This document shows, in pieces, positions 1-8,875 of a stretch of DNA of 64,000 nt. The stretch covers positions 1-64,000 of the forward strand of contig JAIHAL010000004.1 of the NCBI GenBank assembly GCA_020054675.1, read 5' to 3'. The notes below the pieces were generated by a model that worked only from the letters and a program-made list of their open reading frames with translations, was not told the DNA's origin and ran no database searches. How positions within the stretch are numbered: position 1 is the first letter of the stretch; each line of letters begins with the position of its first letter. The position numbers and the translations under genes were made by a program. The stretch comes from Oscillospiraceae bacterium. Lineage in GTDB: Bacteria > Bacillota > Clostridia > Oscillospirales > Ruminococcaceae.

Positions 1-101
1 ATAAAATAGCCTAAAAGACCGTTTTTATCTCTTAAACTCCATAAAAACCCATTTTATTTCATTCAAAGGCTGGAATAAGGTGATTTATTCAGAGGATCCT
101 T
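1..101 (-). repeat. ~100 bp dispersed repeat R, copy 1
   Basis: This stretch aligns without gaps to 50700-50800 in the same orientation, with about 14 mismatches over 101 bases by hand count (about 86% identity). On the minus strand both copies follow an AT-rich accessory gene. Here the repeat supplies the last dozen codons and the stop of the DUF1643 gene. Both copies keep a small inverted repeat, GAATAA..TTATTC. The repeat may continue past the window start. It may be the end of a mobile element or an insertion hotspot; the type is unknown. Confidence 0.75.
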
Positions 102-503
102 AGTATTTGTTTTTATAATATAATCATTATTTGTTATCACGCTATCGTCTTCTTTTTTATCATTTCCAGCAACATAATTAAAATTTGATTTATTTATTAA
201 ATTGTTAATTTCTTCTGGATTACTTGCATAAGCCACAAATAAATTTAAAATTAATATCCTTCCATATTCTTTAGTCTTTTCATTATAATATATGTATTTT
301 ATTATTTTATTAATAGTCCTATCAGAAACCACTTCATCTGCTTTACTCGGATTCATTGCTATTACAACTACTGGCTTTTCATTATCTTTATTTTTCAATT
401 TAATATCAAGCAAAAACCTTCTTTTAATACCTTTACATAAACACTCATCTTTTTCAATTTTTAATATTTTGTCCACTAACTTTCCATCGTATGAAATGTT
501 CAT
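63..503 (-). CDS. DUF1643 domain protein, C-terminally truncated
   Basis: The 146-aa product carries the DUF1643 signature: the NPSKADEVVSDRTI segment near residues 51-64, then a GRILILNLFVAYASNP strand about 30 residues on, and a VAGND turn near residue 110. Full DUF1643 proteins continue with another conserved glycine-rich block. Here the family match ends near residue 130 and the last dozen residues are encoded by repeat R, so the gene looks cut off by recombination at R. The start is supported by AAAGGTGAG upstream. The DNA is strongly AT-rich compared with later genes, which suggests horizontal transfer. The function of the family is unknown; it is often found in mobile regions. The shortened protein may be non-functional. 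Confidence 0.65.
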   Translation of the reverse strand: MNISYDGKLVDKILKIEKDECLCKGIKRRFLLDIKLKNKDNEKPVVVIAMNPSKADEVVSDRTINKIIKYIYYNEKTKEYGRILILNLFVAYASNPEEINNLINKSNFNYVAGNDKKEDDSVITNNDYIIKTNTKDPLNKSPYSSL

Positions 504-655
504 AATTTCTCACCTTTATCTTTGAAATCTATAGTAATTAAAATTTACCATTCTATTCCTTTGGCCGCATTACATCTTCCAGTACATATTTGTTAATATT
601 TAGTAAAAAGAATTTAAAACAACTAAATTCTACTTAACCATATTTACCTTTTTTA

Positions 656-1492
656 CTATTTCTTTTTCCTTGCCAAAGAAGGGGGACATCCTTTGATTTC
701 TTTGTAAACCTTGCTGAAATAAAAAACATCCTCAAAACCGCAAAGCTCGGCTGTCCTTGCGGCAGTTTCCCCTTGTGCAAGAAGCTTTTCCGCCTCATTT
801 ACGCGAACAGTATTCAAATACCTTTTTATGCTTACATTCATATTATTTTTAAACAATACGCCAAGATATACCGGATTTAAATTCCACATTTCGGCAAGAC
901 TGTTTACGGTTATCTTTCGGGCGTAATTTTTATTTATGTATTCAACCATTTTTGCCACCCTTAAGTCCATAAACGCAGGTGAATCCGGAAAATAAAGCTG
1001 CTCCAAAATTTCATGCAGAATCATCATTAAAATTGCGCGGCATTTTAATATATGCCCGCTCCTTTTTTCCATCCAATCATGGTTAAGTTCTTTAAAAAGC
1101 TCTATAACTCGGCTTGGATTCGGCAGCTTTGAAACTATCGGCAAAGGCAGGTCTACAATATCTCCGGAACTGCCGCTGAAATTAAATAAAAAAGCATTTA
1201 CGGCAAAGCTTTTCATTGGATTTTTAGCATTTGTAAAAGCTTTCCTCTTGCTTCCATGAGGAATGCAAATTAAATCGCCTTTTTTTACTTCATATGCAAC
1301 ATCGTTCACAACATAAGTTGCTTCGCCATCCAGAATATAGGTTATATCAGTAAAATCGCAAAAAGATTCCCCTATTCCCCATTCAGGAGTGGCCTCCCTG
1401 AAAATTGAAATCAATATATACGCAGAAATGTATTCAAGGTCATAATATTTGGGATTTTCAAGAACATATTTGTAATTGTCGTTTCTTTCCAT
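656..1492 (-). CDS. AraC-family transcriptional regulator
   Basis: The 278-aa protein has an N-terminal cupin-like sensor domain (about residues 20-110, including VKKGDLICIPHGSKRKAF) and a C-terminal double helix-turn-helix (about 180-275). The first HTH is around TVNSLAEMWNLNPVYLGVLFK and the second ends in AAELCGFEDVFYFSKVYKEIKG, the usual AraC signature. AAAGG lies about 9 nt upstream of the start. The gene diverges from the GH3 gene across a 451-bp AT-rich spacer. The likely role is sensing a sugar or xylo-oligosaccharide and controlling the GH3 gene; that is inferred from position only. Confidence 0.9.
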   Translation of the reverse strand: MERNDNYKYVLENPKYYDLEYISAYILISIFREATPEWGIGESFCDFTDITYILDGEATYVVNDVAYEVKKGDLICIPHGSKRKAFTNAKNPMKSFAVNAFLFNFSGSSGDIVDLPLPIVSKLPNPSRVIELFKELNHDWMEKRSGHILKCRAILMMILHEILEQLYFPDSPAFMDLRVAKMVEYINKNYARKITVNSLAEMWNLNPVYLGVLFKNNMNVSIKRYLNTVRVNEAEKLLAQGETAARTAELCGFEDVFYFSKVYKEIKGCPPSLARKKK

Positions 1493-1943
1493 TCAAACCA
1501 GCCTTTTGAAAACTAATTTTGCATTTAAAATCTACAAATTAAATAAATTTTTTATATGGAACTGAATTTATTTTAATGATAACATTATTAAGATAAAAAA
1601 TCAATTTCAAAGGTGAAAACATGCGGAAAATTTTATATTCTGAATGCAACACCTGACTGCAATATACCAAAAAGGCTGAAAAATACCAATGAAATAAAAA
1701 ATCATTTTAACTTAAATCCAATTATATTAAAAAATCAAATTAAAAGCGCTAAAAATTACATTGATTTAAATTTGTAAGTATATTATAATAATGGCAATTG
1801 TAAACATTGGAAAAATCAAAATAAAACTGCCAATTTACTGCTCCCATAATAATTTTATTTTGAATTTGCAGCAAAAACAAAAATAATAATTATAAAATTT
1901 GCTCCATGTAAAATTTGAAATTTAAATTAAAAAGAGGTATCTT
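1493..1943. other. AT-rich divergent intergenic region (AraC/GH3)
   Basis: This 451-bp spacer is very AT-rich. It holds one clear plus-strand promoter (listed separately). It also has an 11-codon open frame at 1621-1656 (starts MRKIL) behind an AAAGGTG ribosome-site-like sequence; it lies upstream of that promoter and may be chance. I could not fix an AraC binding site or a minus-strand promoter with confidence. Confidence 0.5.
1761..1789 (+). promoter_or_regulatory. sigma-A promoter for the GH3 gene
   Basis: TTGATT (1761-1766), a 17-bp spacer and TATAAT (1784-1789). Transcription would start near 1796, giving a leader of about 150 nt before the GH3 start. Confidence 0.7.
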
Positions 1944-4076
1944 ATGAAAAGCTACAAGGAAAATTATGAACTTTTCAGACAAAAAGCAAAAGAACTTGTT
2001 TCAAAAATGACGCTCGAAGAAGCGGCATCCCAGCTAAGATATGACGCTCCGGCAATAGAAAGGCTCGGCATTCCTGCTTATAACTGGTGGAATGAAGCCC
2101 TTCACGGCGTCGCAAGGGCCGGAACCGCAACAATGTTTCCTCAGGCGATTGCCATGGCGGCAACCTTTGATGAAAATTCCGTTGCAAAAATGGCGGAAAT
2201 TATCGCTGATGAAGCACGTGCAAAATACAACGAACAATCCAAAAAAGGCGACAGGGATATCTACAAGGGTCTGACATTCTGGGCGCCAAACATAAATATT
2301 TTCCGCGACCCGAGATGGGGACGCGGCCATGAAACCTACGGCGAGGACCCGTTTTTAACATCCCGGCTTGGAGTTGCATACATAAAAGCACTTCAAGGCG
2401 ATGGAGAATACATGAAGGCCGCTGCATGCGCAAAGCACTATGCCGTACACAGCGGGCCTGAAGCTTTAAGGCATGAATTTGATGCAAAAGCCTCTCCAAG
2501 GGATATGTGGGATACCTATCTTCCCGCCTTTGAAGCTTGTGTAAAAGAAGGCGGCGTTGAAGCTGTCATGGGAGCATACAACCGCACAAACGGCGAACCT
2601 TGCTGCGGAAGCAAAACGCTCATCCAAGAAATACTTGTGAAAAAATGGGGATTTAAAGGGCATTTCGTTTCGGATTGCTGGGCAATAAGGGATTTCCATA
2701 CAAGGCATATGGTTACAAAAACTGCTCCGGAATCCGCTGCTCTTGCCCTTAAAAACGGTTGCGACATAAACTGCGGAGTTACTTATCTCCATCTTATGCA
2801 GGCATATGAAGAAGGCCTTGTAACTGAAGAGCAAATCCGCGCAGCAGCGATAAGAGCATTCACAACGCGCTTTAAACTTGGACTTTTTGATGAAAACTGC
2901 GAATACAATAAAATCCCATACGAAGTCAATGACAGCAAAGAACACAATGAAGCCTCACTTGAAATGAGCAGAAAATCCCTCGTGCTCCTTAAAAACAATG
3001 GAATTTTGCCGCTTAAAAAAGAAAATATAAAAACAATAGGCGTAATAGGCCCAAATGCAAACAACATAGGCGCGCTTGTAGGAAATTATTTTGGAACGGC
3101 ATCACGCTACACAACAAACCTTATGGGCATACAGGATATGGCATGGCAGGAAGGAATCCGCGTGCTTTACTCCGAAGGCTGCCATCTTTTCTCAGACAGG
3201 ACAAGCAACCTTGCCTGGGCAAACGACAGGCTTGCAGAAGCAGTAACGGTTGCAGAAAAATCCGATGTCGTAATCCTTTGCCTTGGCCTTGATGCAACAG
3301 TTGAGGGCGAAGAGGGCGATACAGGCAACTCTTTTGCCGCTGGCGACAAGGTAAGCCTTGAATTCCCGCAATCTCAACAAATACTACTTAAAGCGGTTAT
3401 TGAAACCGGCAAGCCGGTAATCCTTGTAAACAACACCGGAAGCGCAATGGATTTGCGTTTTGCCGACAAGCATTGCGATGCCATAATCCAAGCATGGTAC
3501 AGCGGCGCTCACGGCGGAAAGGCTCTTGCGGAGCTTATTTTCGGCAAATTTTCTCCATCCGGCAGGTTGCCTGTAACTTTTTACGAAAAAACTGAAGATT
3601 TGCCTGCGTTTGAAGATTATTCAATGGAAAACCGCACATACCGTTACTTTAAGGGAATTCCGCTTTATCCGTTTGGATTTGGTCTTTCCTATACGAATTT
3701 TGAATATTCAGACTTAAAGCTTCCCTCTAAAACTATTGGCATTTCCGATGACCTCGAACTTGAAGTAAAAATAAAGAACACAGGAAATTTTGACGGCGAA
3801 GAGGTTGTGCAAATTTATGTAAAAGATTTGCAAAGCAATCATCCCCTTCCAATACACAGTCTTTGCGGATTTAAAAGGATTTTCCTTGCAAAAGGCGAAG
3901 AGAAGGCTGTAAGCTTTAAAATCCCAAGCAAATGCTTTGAAGTGGTTGATGAAAACGGAAACCGTTTTGTAGAGCCCGGAGAATTTAAAATTTATGCCGG
4001 TCCATCCCAGCCTGATTCAAGAAGCACGGAACTTTCAGGTAAAAAATGCCTTGAAGCTATTTTTGAAATAAAGTAA
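1944..4076 (+). CDS. Glycoside hydrolase family 3 (beta-xylosidase/beta-glucosidase)
   Basis: The 710-aa enzyme should remove terminal beta-linked xylose or glucose from oligosaccharides. The N-terminal GH3 barrel covers roughly residues 1-310. It includes NWWNEALHGVARAG, the DPRWGRGHETYGEDPFL block, KHYAVHSG, and FVSDCWAI, whose Asp244 aligns with the GH3 catalytic nucleophile. The second alpha/beta domain (about 340-570) and the C-terminal fibronectin-III-like domain (about 620-690) follow. There is no signal peptide, so it is probably cytoplasmic and acts on imported oligomers. AAGAGGT precedes the ATG. The N-terminal motifs resemble xylan-type GH3 enzymes, and a GH115 gene 9 kb away also points to xylan; substrate specificity is inferred. 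A strong terminator follows. Confidence 0.93.
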   Translation: MKSYKENYELFRQKAKELVSKMTLEEAASQLRYDAPAIERLGIPAYNWWNEALHGVARAGTATMFPQAIAMAATFDENSVAKMAEIIADEARAKYNEQSKKGDRDIYKGLTFWAPNINIFRDPRWGRGHETYGEDPFLTSRLGVAYIKALQGDGEYMKAAACAKHYAVHSGPEALRHEFDAKASPRDMWDTYLPAFEACVKEGGVEAVMGAYNRTNGEPCCGSKTLIQEILVKKWGFKGHFVSDCWAIRDFHTRHMVTKTAPESAALALKNGCDINCGVTYLHLMQAYEEGLVTEEQIRAAAIRAFTTRFKLGLFDENCEYNKIPYEVNDSKEHNEASLEMSRKSLVLLKNNGILPLKKENIKTIGVIGPNANNIGALVGNYFGTASRYTTNLMGIQDMAWQEGIRVLYSEGCHLFSDRTSNLAWANDRLAEAVTVAEKSDVVILCLGLDATVEGEEGDTGNSFAAGDKVSLEFPQSQQILLKAVIETGKPVILVNNTGSAMDLRFADKHCDAIIQAWYSGAHGGKALAELIFGKFSPSGRLPVTFYEKTEDLPAFEDYSMENRTYRYFKGIPLYPFGFGLSYTNFEYSDLKLPSKTIGISDDLELEVKIKNTGNFDGEEVVQIYVKDLQSNHPLPIHSLCGFKRIFLAKGEEKAVSFKIPSKCFEVVDENGNRFVEPGEFKIYAGPSQPDSRSTELSGKKCLEAIFEIK

Positions 4077-4090
4077 TAAAATCCAATATA

Positions 4091-4128
4091 AAAAATCTCC
4101 TTGACTTTTTACAGTCAAGGAGATTTTT
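4091..4128. terminator. bidirectional terminator between GH3 and acyl-CoA synthetase
   Basis: A perfect 16-bp stem (4091-4106 with 4113-4128) closes a 6-nt loop and has A/T runs on both sides. It ends the two converging genes. Confidence 0.93.
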
Positions 4129-4132
4129 CTTA

Positions 4133-5797
4133 TTATTGCTTATTATTGTCCTGTTCCCTAATCTGAACCCTGCGGATTTTGCCGCTTATGGTTTTCGGAA
4201 GCTCATCGACAAATTCCACTATTCTCGGATATTTATACGGAGCAGTCGTCCTTTTTACATGCTCTTGCAGTTCTTTTGCAAGCTCGTCCGAAGCCTTATC
4301 CTTATATTGCTTTGACAACACAATGGTAGCCTTTACAACCGTTCCCCTTATCGGGTCCTTAGCTCCTGTAACAGCGCATTCCAAAACGGCGGGATGCTCC
4401 ATAAGCACGCTTTCTATTTCAAAAGGCCCTATCCTATATCCGGAAGATTTTATTACATCATCAGTTCTTCCGACATACCAGATATATCCATCCTCATCCC
4501 TCCATGCCGTATCGCCGGTATGGTAAATATTATTATTCCATGAGGAATATGTTCCCTCCTCATTTTTATAATATCCCTTAAAAAGTCCCTTATGAGTTCT
4601 TCCGTCGGTTCTTATAACTATTTCGCCGACTTCCCCATTTGGCACGCTATTGCCGTCTTCATCAACAATATCAACATTATAAAGAGGCATGGGCTTGCCC
4701 ATTGAGCCCGGCTTTGGATTCGTGCCCGGCTGGTTTGCTATTATAACAACACTTTCCGTTTGTCCGAACCCCTCCATAAGCTTTATTCCGGTATACTGAT
4801 AAAACTTATTGAATACTTCCGGATTTAAGGCTTCTCCTGCTATGGTAGCATATTTAAGCGAAGAAAGGTCATAGTTTTCAATGCCTTCCTTTATAAAAAA
4901 TCTGAACATGGTCGGAGGAGCGCAGAATGATGTTATTTTATAATCCTGAATCTTCTTTAAAATATCCGCAGCTATAAATCTGTCAAAGTCATAAACAAAG
5001 ATGCTTGCTCCAAGGGCAAACTGGCCGTACATTTTGCCCCACATGCATTTCGCCCATCCGCTTTCGGAAATCGTAAGATGGAGGCTATCCTCATTTATAT
5101 TGTGCCAATGCTTTGCCGTCATTATATGCGCGGCAGGATAATAATAGCTGTGAACAACCATTTTGGGATATCCCGTCGTGCCGGAAGTAAAATACAAAAG
5201 CATATCCTCATCAACTTTTGTAGGAAGCCTGTCAAGAGTCTTATCGTATTTTTCAAATTCAGCATCAAACAAAATCCAGCCGTCACGGCTGCCGTTTACA
5301 ATAAATCTTTCCTTTATGCCGTTATAAGATTCCTGTGCCTGTTCTATATGTTCCGCCGTTTCACCTGTTGCGGTGGCAATAACGTACTTTACTCCCGCAG
5401 CTTCAAAGCGATAGATATAATCCTTTACCATGAGCTGGTTTGTTGCCGGAATCAAAACAGCTCCTATTTTGCAAAGGGCAATTGTTATAAACCAAAACTG
5501 GTAATGTCTTTTTAAAACACAAAGCACCTTATCGCCTTTTTCAACACCATGAGCAAGCAGCATATTTGCAATTTGATTGCTCTTCTCCATTAAATCGCCA
5601 TAAGTAAAAATATGCTCCTCACCGGCTTCATTGCACCATACCATAGCCCTGCGGTTTGGCTCAAGCTTTGCTATTGCATCAATAATGTCATACCCGAAAT
5701 TAAAATTATCGGGGCAATTCAACTCGAATTTATTTAAAAGTCCGTTTTCATCAAAGCCCTCTATGCAAAATTGTTTATGCAAATCTTTTACTTCCAT
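4133..5797 (-). CDS. AMP-forming acyl-CoA synthetase (acetyl-CoA synthetase-like)
   Basis: The 554-aa enzyme activates a carboxylic acid to acyl-adenylate and then to the CoA thioester. Visible motifs are the P-loop YFTSGTTGYPKM (near residue 208), the EGFGQTE adenylation motif, the YHTGD motif, the hinge GRTDDVIKSSGYRIGPFEIE, and the C-terminal catalytic lysine in PKTISGKIRR. Length and motifs fit the acetyl/medium-chain acyl-CoA synthetase subgroup found in gut Clostridia. The substrate cannot be told from sequence. It lies 18 bp downstream of a cupin-type XRE regulator in the same direction, and this pairing suggests that the regulator senses the enzyme's substrate or product. Confidence 0.93.
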   Translation of the reverse strand: MEVKDLHKQFCIEGFDENGLLNKFELNCPDNFNFGYDIIDAIAKLEPNRRAMVWCNEAGEEHIFTYGDLMEKSNQIANMLLAHGVEKGDKVLCVLKRHYQFWFITIALCKIGAVLIPATNQLMVKDYIYRFEAAGVKYVIATATGETAEHIEQAQESYNGIKERFIVNGSRDGWILFDAEFEKYDKTLDRLPTKVDEDMLLYFTSGTTGYPKMVVHSYYYPAAHIMTAKHWHNINEDSLHLTISESGWAKCMWGKMYGQFALGASIFVYDFDRFIAADILKKIQDYKITSFCAPPTMFRFFIKEGIENYDLSSLKYATIAGEALNPEVFNKFYQYTGIKLMEGFGQTESVVIIANQPGTNPKPGSMGKPMPLYNVDIVDEDGNSVPNGEVGEIVIRTDGRTHKGLFKGYYKNEEGTYSSWNNNIYHTGDTAWRDEDGYIWYVGRTDDVIKSSGYRIGPFEIESVLMEHPAVLECAVTGAKDPIRGTVVKATIVLSKQYKDKASDELAKELQEHVKRTTAPYKYPRIVEFVDELPKTISGKIRRVQIREQDNNKQ

Positions 5798-5815
5798 TGA
5801 AAATATCCTCCAAAA

Positions 5816-6382
5816 TTATTTCTTCACAAGGACAGCCATGAATTTGCAGTCTTTACCTCCAACGGCAATCATTCCGTGCGGAGTGGAAGAATCATAATAA
5901 ACGGCATCGCCGGCATTAAGTATTTCTGTTTTATCGCCAAAGACGCATTTAAGAGAACCTTCAATAATATAATCAAATTCCTGTCCGTCATGGGAAGAAA
6001 GCACTATCGGTTTGTCCTGCGCTTCTTCCTCATATGGCGCTACAACCATCAGAGGCTCTATCCTTTTGCCTTTAAAAAGATATGCAAGATGCTGATAGGC
6101 AAATCTTTCACGCCTTTCAATCGGAAGTCCCTGTCCGTTTCTGACTATCTCATACTTATTAAGCTTGGGATTTTCTCCGGTAAGTATTTCAATCAAATCC
6201 ACACCAAAAGCTTCGGCGCATTTATACAAAAAAGAAACCGAAAAATCCATTTCCCCGTTTTCAATTTTTTCGTAAATCTCTTTTGATGTTGAAGTTTTCT
6301 CACAAATTTCTTCAATCGAAATATCAAGGCTTTCCCTTAACCCCTTTAATCTTTGCGCTGTTTCCTTAATGCTGTAATTCAT
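5816..6382 (-). CDS. XRE-family regulator with C-terminal cupin domain
   Basis: The 188-aa protein has an N-terminal HTH_3 domain (about residues 8-62; LRESLDISIEEICEKTSTSKEIYEKIENGE) and a C-terminal cupin (about 110-185, ending in AGDAVYYDSSTPHGMIAVGGKDC). This is the PuuR/SutR-like layout of a DNA-binding domain joined to a small-molecule sensor. Its ATG shares one base with the stop of the upstream HAD gene (TGATG), so the two are translationally coupled. The acyl-CoA synthetase follows after 18 bp. It probably regulates this operon; the ligand is unknown. Confidence 0.9.
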   Translation of the reverse strand: MNYSIKETAQRLKGLRESLDISIEEICEKTSTSKEIYEKIENGEMDFSVSFLYKCAEAFGVDLIEILTGENPKLNKYEIVRNGQGLPIERRERFAYQHLAYLFKGKRIEPLMVVAPYEEEAQDKPIVLSSHDGQEFDYIIEGSLKCVFGDKTEILNAGDAVYYDSSTPHGMIAVGGKDCKFMAVLVKK

Positions 6383-7062
6383 CAGTCGATCCCCCTTTTA
6401 ATATTAAAAACATCAAGCATTTCACAAGGTTTGGACAATATGTAATCCGCACCGGCCTGATTCAATTCATCAAAATCCCTAAATCCCCACAGGCATCCGA
6501 CAGAAATTATTCCCGCATTCTTTGCAGTCAAGACATCCACATTTGAATCACCAGCAAAAACACAGAAATTTTTATCAACGCCAAGCTCATCCACTATCTT
6601 TAACGCAATATCCGGAGCCGGCTTTTTTGGGAGCAAATCCGTTTTGCCCAAAATAATGTCAAACATATCTTTAAAAAAATATTTTACTATTATTTTTACA
6701 AAGGCATCAGGTTTATTTGAGGCCACCGCAAGTTTTATCCCGTTTTCTTTAAGTTCCTTTAAAAGCTCCGGAATCCCGTCATAAGGCCTTGTTTTATCGC
6801 AATAATGCTCATTATAATAAAAATCAAAATCGGATTTTATTGCCGCTTCGGTTTTTTCATCACGAAACTCTTCCGGCAAAACCCTTTTTATAAGCATTGC
6901 CAGTCCATCGCCCACAAAATATTTATACTTAGCGGTTTCATGTTGCGGAAAACCGTTCTTTTTCAAGGCATAATTTACTGCGTCCGCCAAATCTTCAAGC
7001 GAATTTACAAGTGTTCCGTCCAAATCAAAAATAGCCAGTTTAATCAAAATGCTCAATCCCAT
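6382..7062 (-). CDS. HAD-superfamily phosphatase (phosphoglycolate phosphatase-like)
   Basis: The protein is up to 226 aa with all HAD motifs. Motif I is FDLDGTLVNS near residue 13, with a four-helix cap inserted after it. Motif II is the AVASNKPD segment, motif III is the lysine in LPKKPAPD, and motif IV is FAGDSNVDVLTAKNAG. This is the Gph/PpaX-like subgroup; the exact phosphomonoester substrate is not predictable. An alternative TTG start at codon 6 (7047) would give the more usual MIKLAIFDLDGT N-terminus. The gene overlaps the XRE gene by one base and follows mntP by 58 bp. Confidence 0.87.
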   Translation of the reverse strand: MGLSILIKLAIFDLDGTLVNSLEDLADAVNYALKKNGFPQHETAKYKYFVGDGLAMLIKRVLPEEFRDEKTEAAIKSDFDFYYNEHYCDKTRPYDGIPELLKELKENGIKLAVASNKPDAFVKIIVKYFFKDMFDIILGKTDLLPKKPAPDIALKIVDELGVDKNFCVFAGDSNVDVLTAKNAGIISVGCLWGFRDFDELNQAGADYILSKPCEMLDVFNIKRGID

Positions 7063-7120
7063 TCAAATATTTAAACATTAATTATATGAATTTTACCATA
7101 AAAAAATCGATTTTTCAATA

Positions 7121-7696
7121 TCATCCGCCAAAAAAAGTATGTTCTATAAAAATCTTCAAGCCTATGCCTATTAAAATAATTCCGCCGGCAATTTCAGCTT
7201 TTCGGGTAAGTACTGCGCCAAAGCGTTTGCCTATGAAAACTCCGGCAAAGCAGCATACAAAGGTTACCAAAGCAATAAAAGCCGCAGAAGCAACTATATT
7301 TGCACGCATTGCCGAAAAGCTTACTCCAACCGCAAGAGCATCTATGCTTGTGGCAAGGCCCTGAACCAAAAGTGCATTAAGCGTAAGCTTCATCCCCACT
7401 GAATCGCAAGCATCACTGTCTTTTTCCTTTATGGCTTCAAAAAGCATTTTGCCGCCTATAATTCCCAAAAGCACAAGGGCAATCACATGGTCAAAATGTG
7501 TTACATAAGCCGTAAAGGTTTGCCCTAAAAAATAACCTATCGCAGGCATTATTCCTTGAAACAGCCCGAAAGTCAAGGCAATCATAAAAGTCCATCCAAG
7601 CTTTACATTTTTAGCGCACATTCCGTTTGTAACCGAAACCGCAAAAGCATCCATCGAAAGCCCCAAAGCTATAAAAAATAATTCTATAAACCCCAT
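7121..7696 (-). CDS. mntP: MntP-family manganese efflux pump
   Basis: The 191-aa membrane protein has six hydrophobic segments. The two family hallmarks are present: GLSMDAFAVS in the first helix and ATSIDALAVGVSF in the fourth, which supply the paired aspartates used for Mn(II) export in MntP (YebN). Length matches the family. It lies 32 bp downstream of tgt in the same direction. I saw no yybP-ykoY manganese riboswitch in front of it, so expression may simply follow the queA-tgt transcript. Confidence 0.92.
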   Translation of the reverse strand: MGFIELFFIALGLSMDAFAVSVTNGMCAKNVKLGWTFMIALTFGLFQGIMPAIGYFLGQTFTAYVTHFDHVIALVLLGIIGGKMLFEAIKEKDSDACDSVGMKLTLNALLVQGLATSIDALAVGVSFSAMRANIVASAAFIALVTFVCCFAGVFIGKRFGAVLTRKAEIAGGIILIGIGLKIFIEHTFFGG

Positions 7697-7728
7697 TTAT
7701 TTCCTTATCCCTTTATCCTTATTTTAAA

Positions 7729-8859
7729 TTAAATTCTTGTGCTGAGAAGAGGTGAATATTTCTCACGAAATTTTTCAAAATTATCGCTTTCAATTGCCGC
7801 GCGTATCCTTTCCATCAGCGTATTGTAAAAATAAAGATTGTGCATAACCGCAAGCCTGCCCGCAAGCTGTTCATCCGCTTTAAAAAGATGCCTTAAATAG
7901 CTTCTTGAAAAATTCCTGCACGTCGGGCAATCACATTCCTCGTCAACCGGTCTCGGGTCTGTTGTATAGCATTTATTCGTAACGTGCATTATGCCTTTCC
8001 ATGTAAACAAGGTCGCATGTCTTGCATTCCTGCTTGGCATTACGCAGTCAAAAAGGTCAACTCCCCTATACACCGCCTCGATTATATTTTCGGGAGTCCC
8101 CACACCCATAAGATACCTCGGTTTATTCTCCGGCATGATTGGTTCAACCGTTTCAATAATTCTATACATTTCCTCCGCCGGTTCGCCCACCGCAAGTCCG
8201 CCTATGGCATATCCGTCCAAATCAAGCTTTGCTATTTCCTCCATATGCGACATTCTTAAATCATCAAATGTACAGCCTTGGTTTATCCCAAAAAGCATTT
8301 GCTTTTTGTTTATTGTATCATGCAAGGAATTAAGTCTTTCCATTTCCTCCTTGCATCTGTAAAGCCATCTGGTGGTTCTTTCGCAGGATTTTTTGGAATA
8401 CTCATACTTTGCAGGATTTTCAACACATTCATCAAATGCCATGGCAATGGTAGAGCCAAGGTTTGACTGTATCTGCATGCTTTCCTCAGGCCCCATAAAA
8501 ATTTTTCTGCCGTCCACATGGGAGCTGAAATACACGCCCTCCTCCTTGATTTTACGCAGAGAGGCAAGCGAAAAAACTTGGAATCCACCGCTGTCGGTAA
8601 GTATGGGACGGTTCCAGTTCATGAATTTATGAAGCCCGCCCATTTCCTTAATAACCTTATCCCCCGGCCTTACATGCAGGTGGTAGGTATTGCAAAGCTC
8701 AACCTGACATTTAAGTTCAACCAAATCAATTGAAGAAACTCCGCCCTTAATTGCCGCGGAAGTTCCAACATTCATAAAGCACGGCGTCTGAATCACCCCA
8801 TGCACTGTGTGGAATTCCCCGCGTCTTGCCTTATTTTCCTTTTTTAAAAGTTTAAACAT
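7729..8859 (-). CDS. tgt: tRNA-guanine transglycosylase
   Basis: The 376-aa enzyme exchanges G34 for preQ1 in tRNAs with GUN anticodons, the base-swap step of queuosine synthesis. Visible features are LTDSGGFQVFSL near residue 89-100 (substrate-binding aspartate), GGLAVGEP, the nucleophile region VDLFDCVMPSRNARHA, and the zinc site made of the CDCPTC cysteines plus a later histidine. It is 16 bp downstream of queA, the next enzyme of the pathway. Full length. Confidence 0.97.
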   Translation of the reverse strand: MFKLLKKENKARRGEFHTVHGVIQTPCFMNVGTSAAIKGGVSSIDLVELKCQVELCNTYHLHVRPGDKVIKEMGGLHKFMNWNRPILTDSGGFQVFSLASLRKIKEEGVYFSSHVDGRKIFMGPEESMQIQSNLGSTIAMAFDECVENPAKYEYSKKSCERTTRWLYRCKEEMERLNSLHDTINKKQMLFGINQGCTFDDLRMSHMEEIAKLDLDGYAIGGLAVGEPAEEMYRIIETVEPIMPENKPRYLMGVGTPENIIEAVYRGVDLFDCVMPSRNARHATLFTWKGIMHVTNKCYTTDPRPVDEECDCPTCRNFSRSYLRHLFKADEQLAGRLAVMHNLYFYNTLMERIRAAIESDNFEKFREKYSPLLSTRI

Positions 8860-8875
8860 CCTTTTACCATTCCAA

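Noticed and set aside
78-91. GGTGATTTATTCA in repeat R also occurs in the ilvB T-box leader (around the ATC specifier), suggesting a T-box remnant.
   Set aside because: Repeat R lacks the T-box sequence, the terminator and the rest of stem I; copy 2 even changes the ATC. The 13-base match is probably chance.
2466-2945. Long open frame on the minus strand opposite the GH3 gene.
   Set aside because: It is the antisense of a strongly conserved glycosidase and has no family match or ribosome site.
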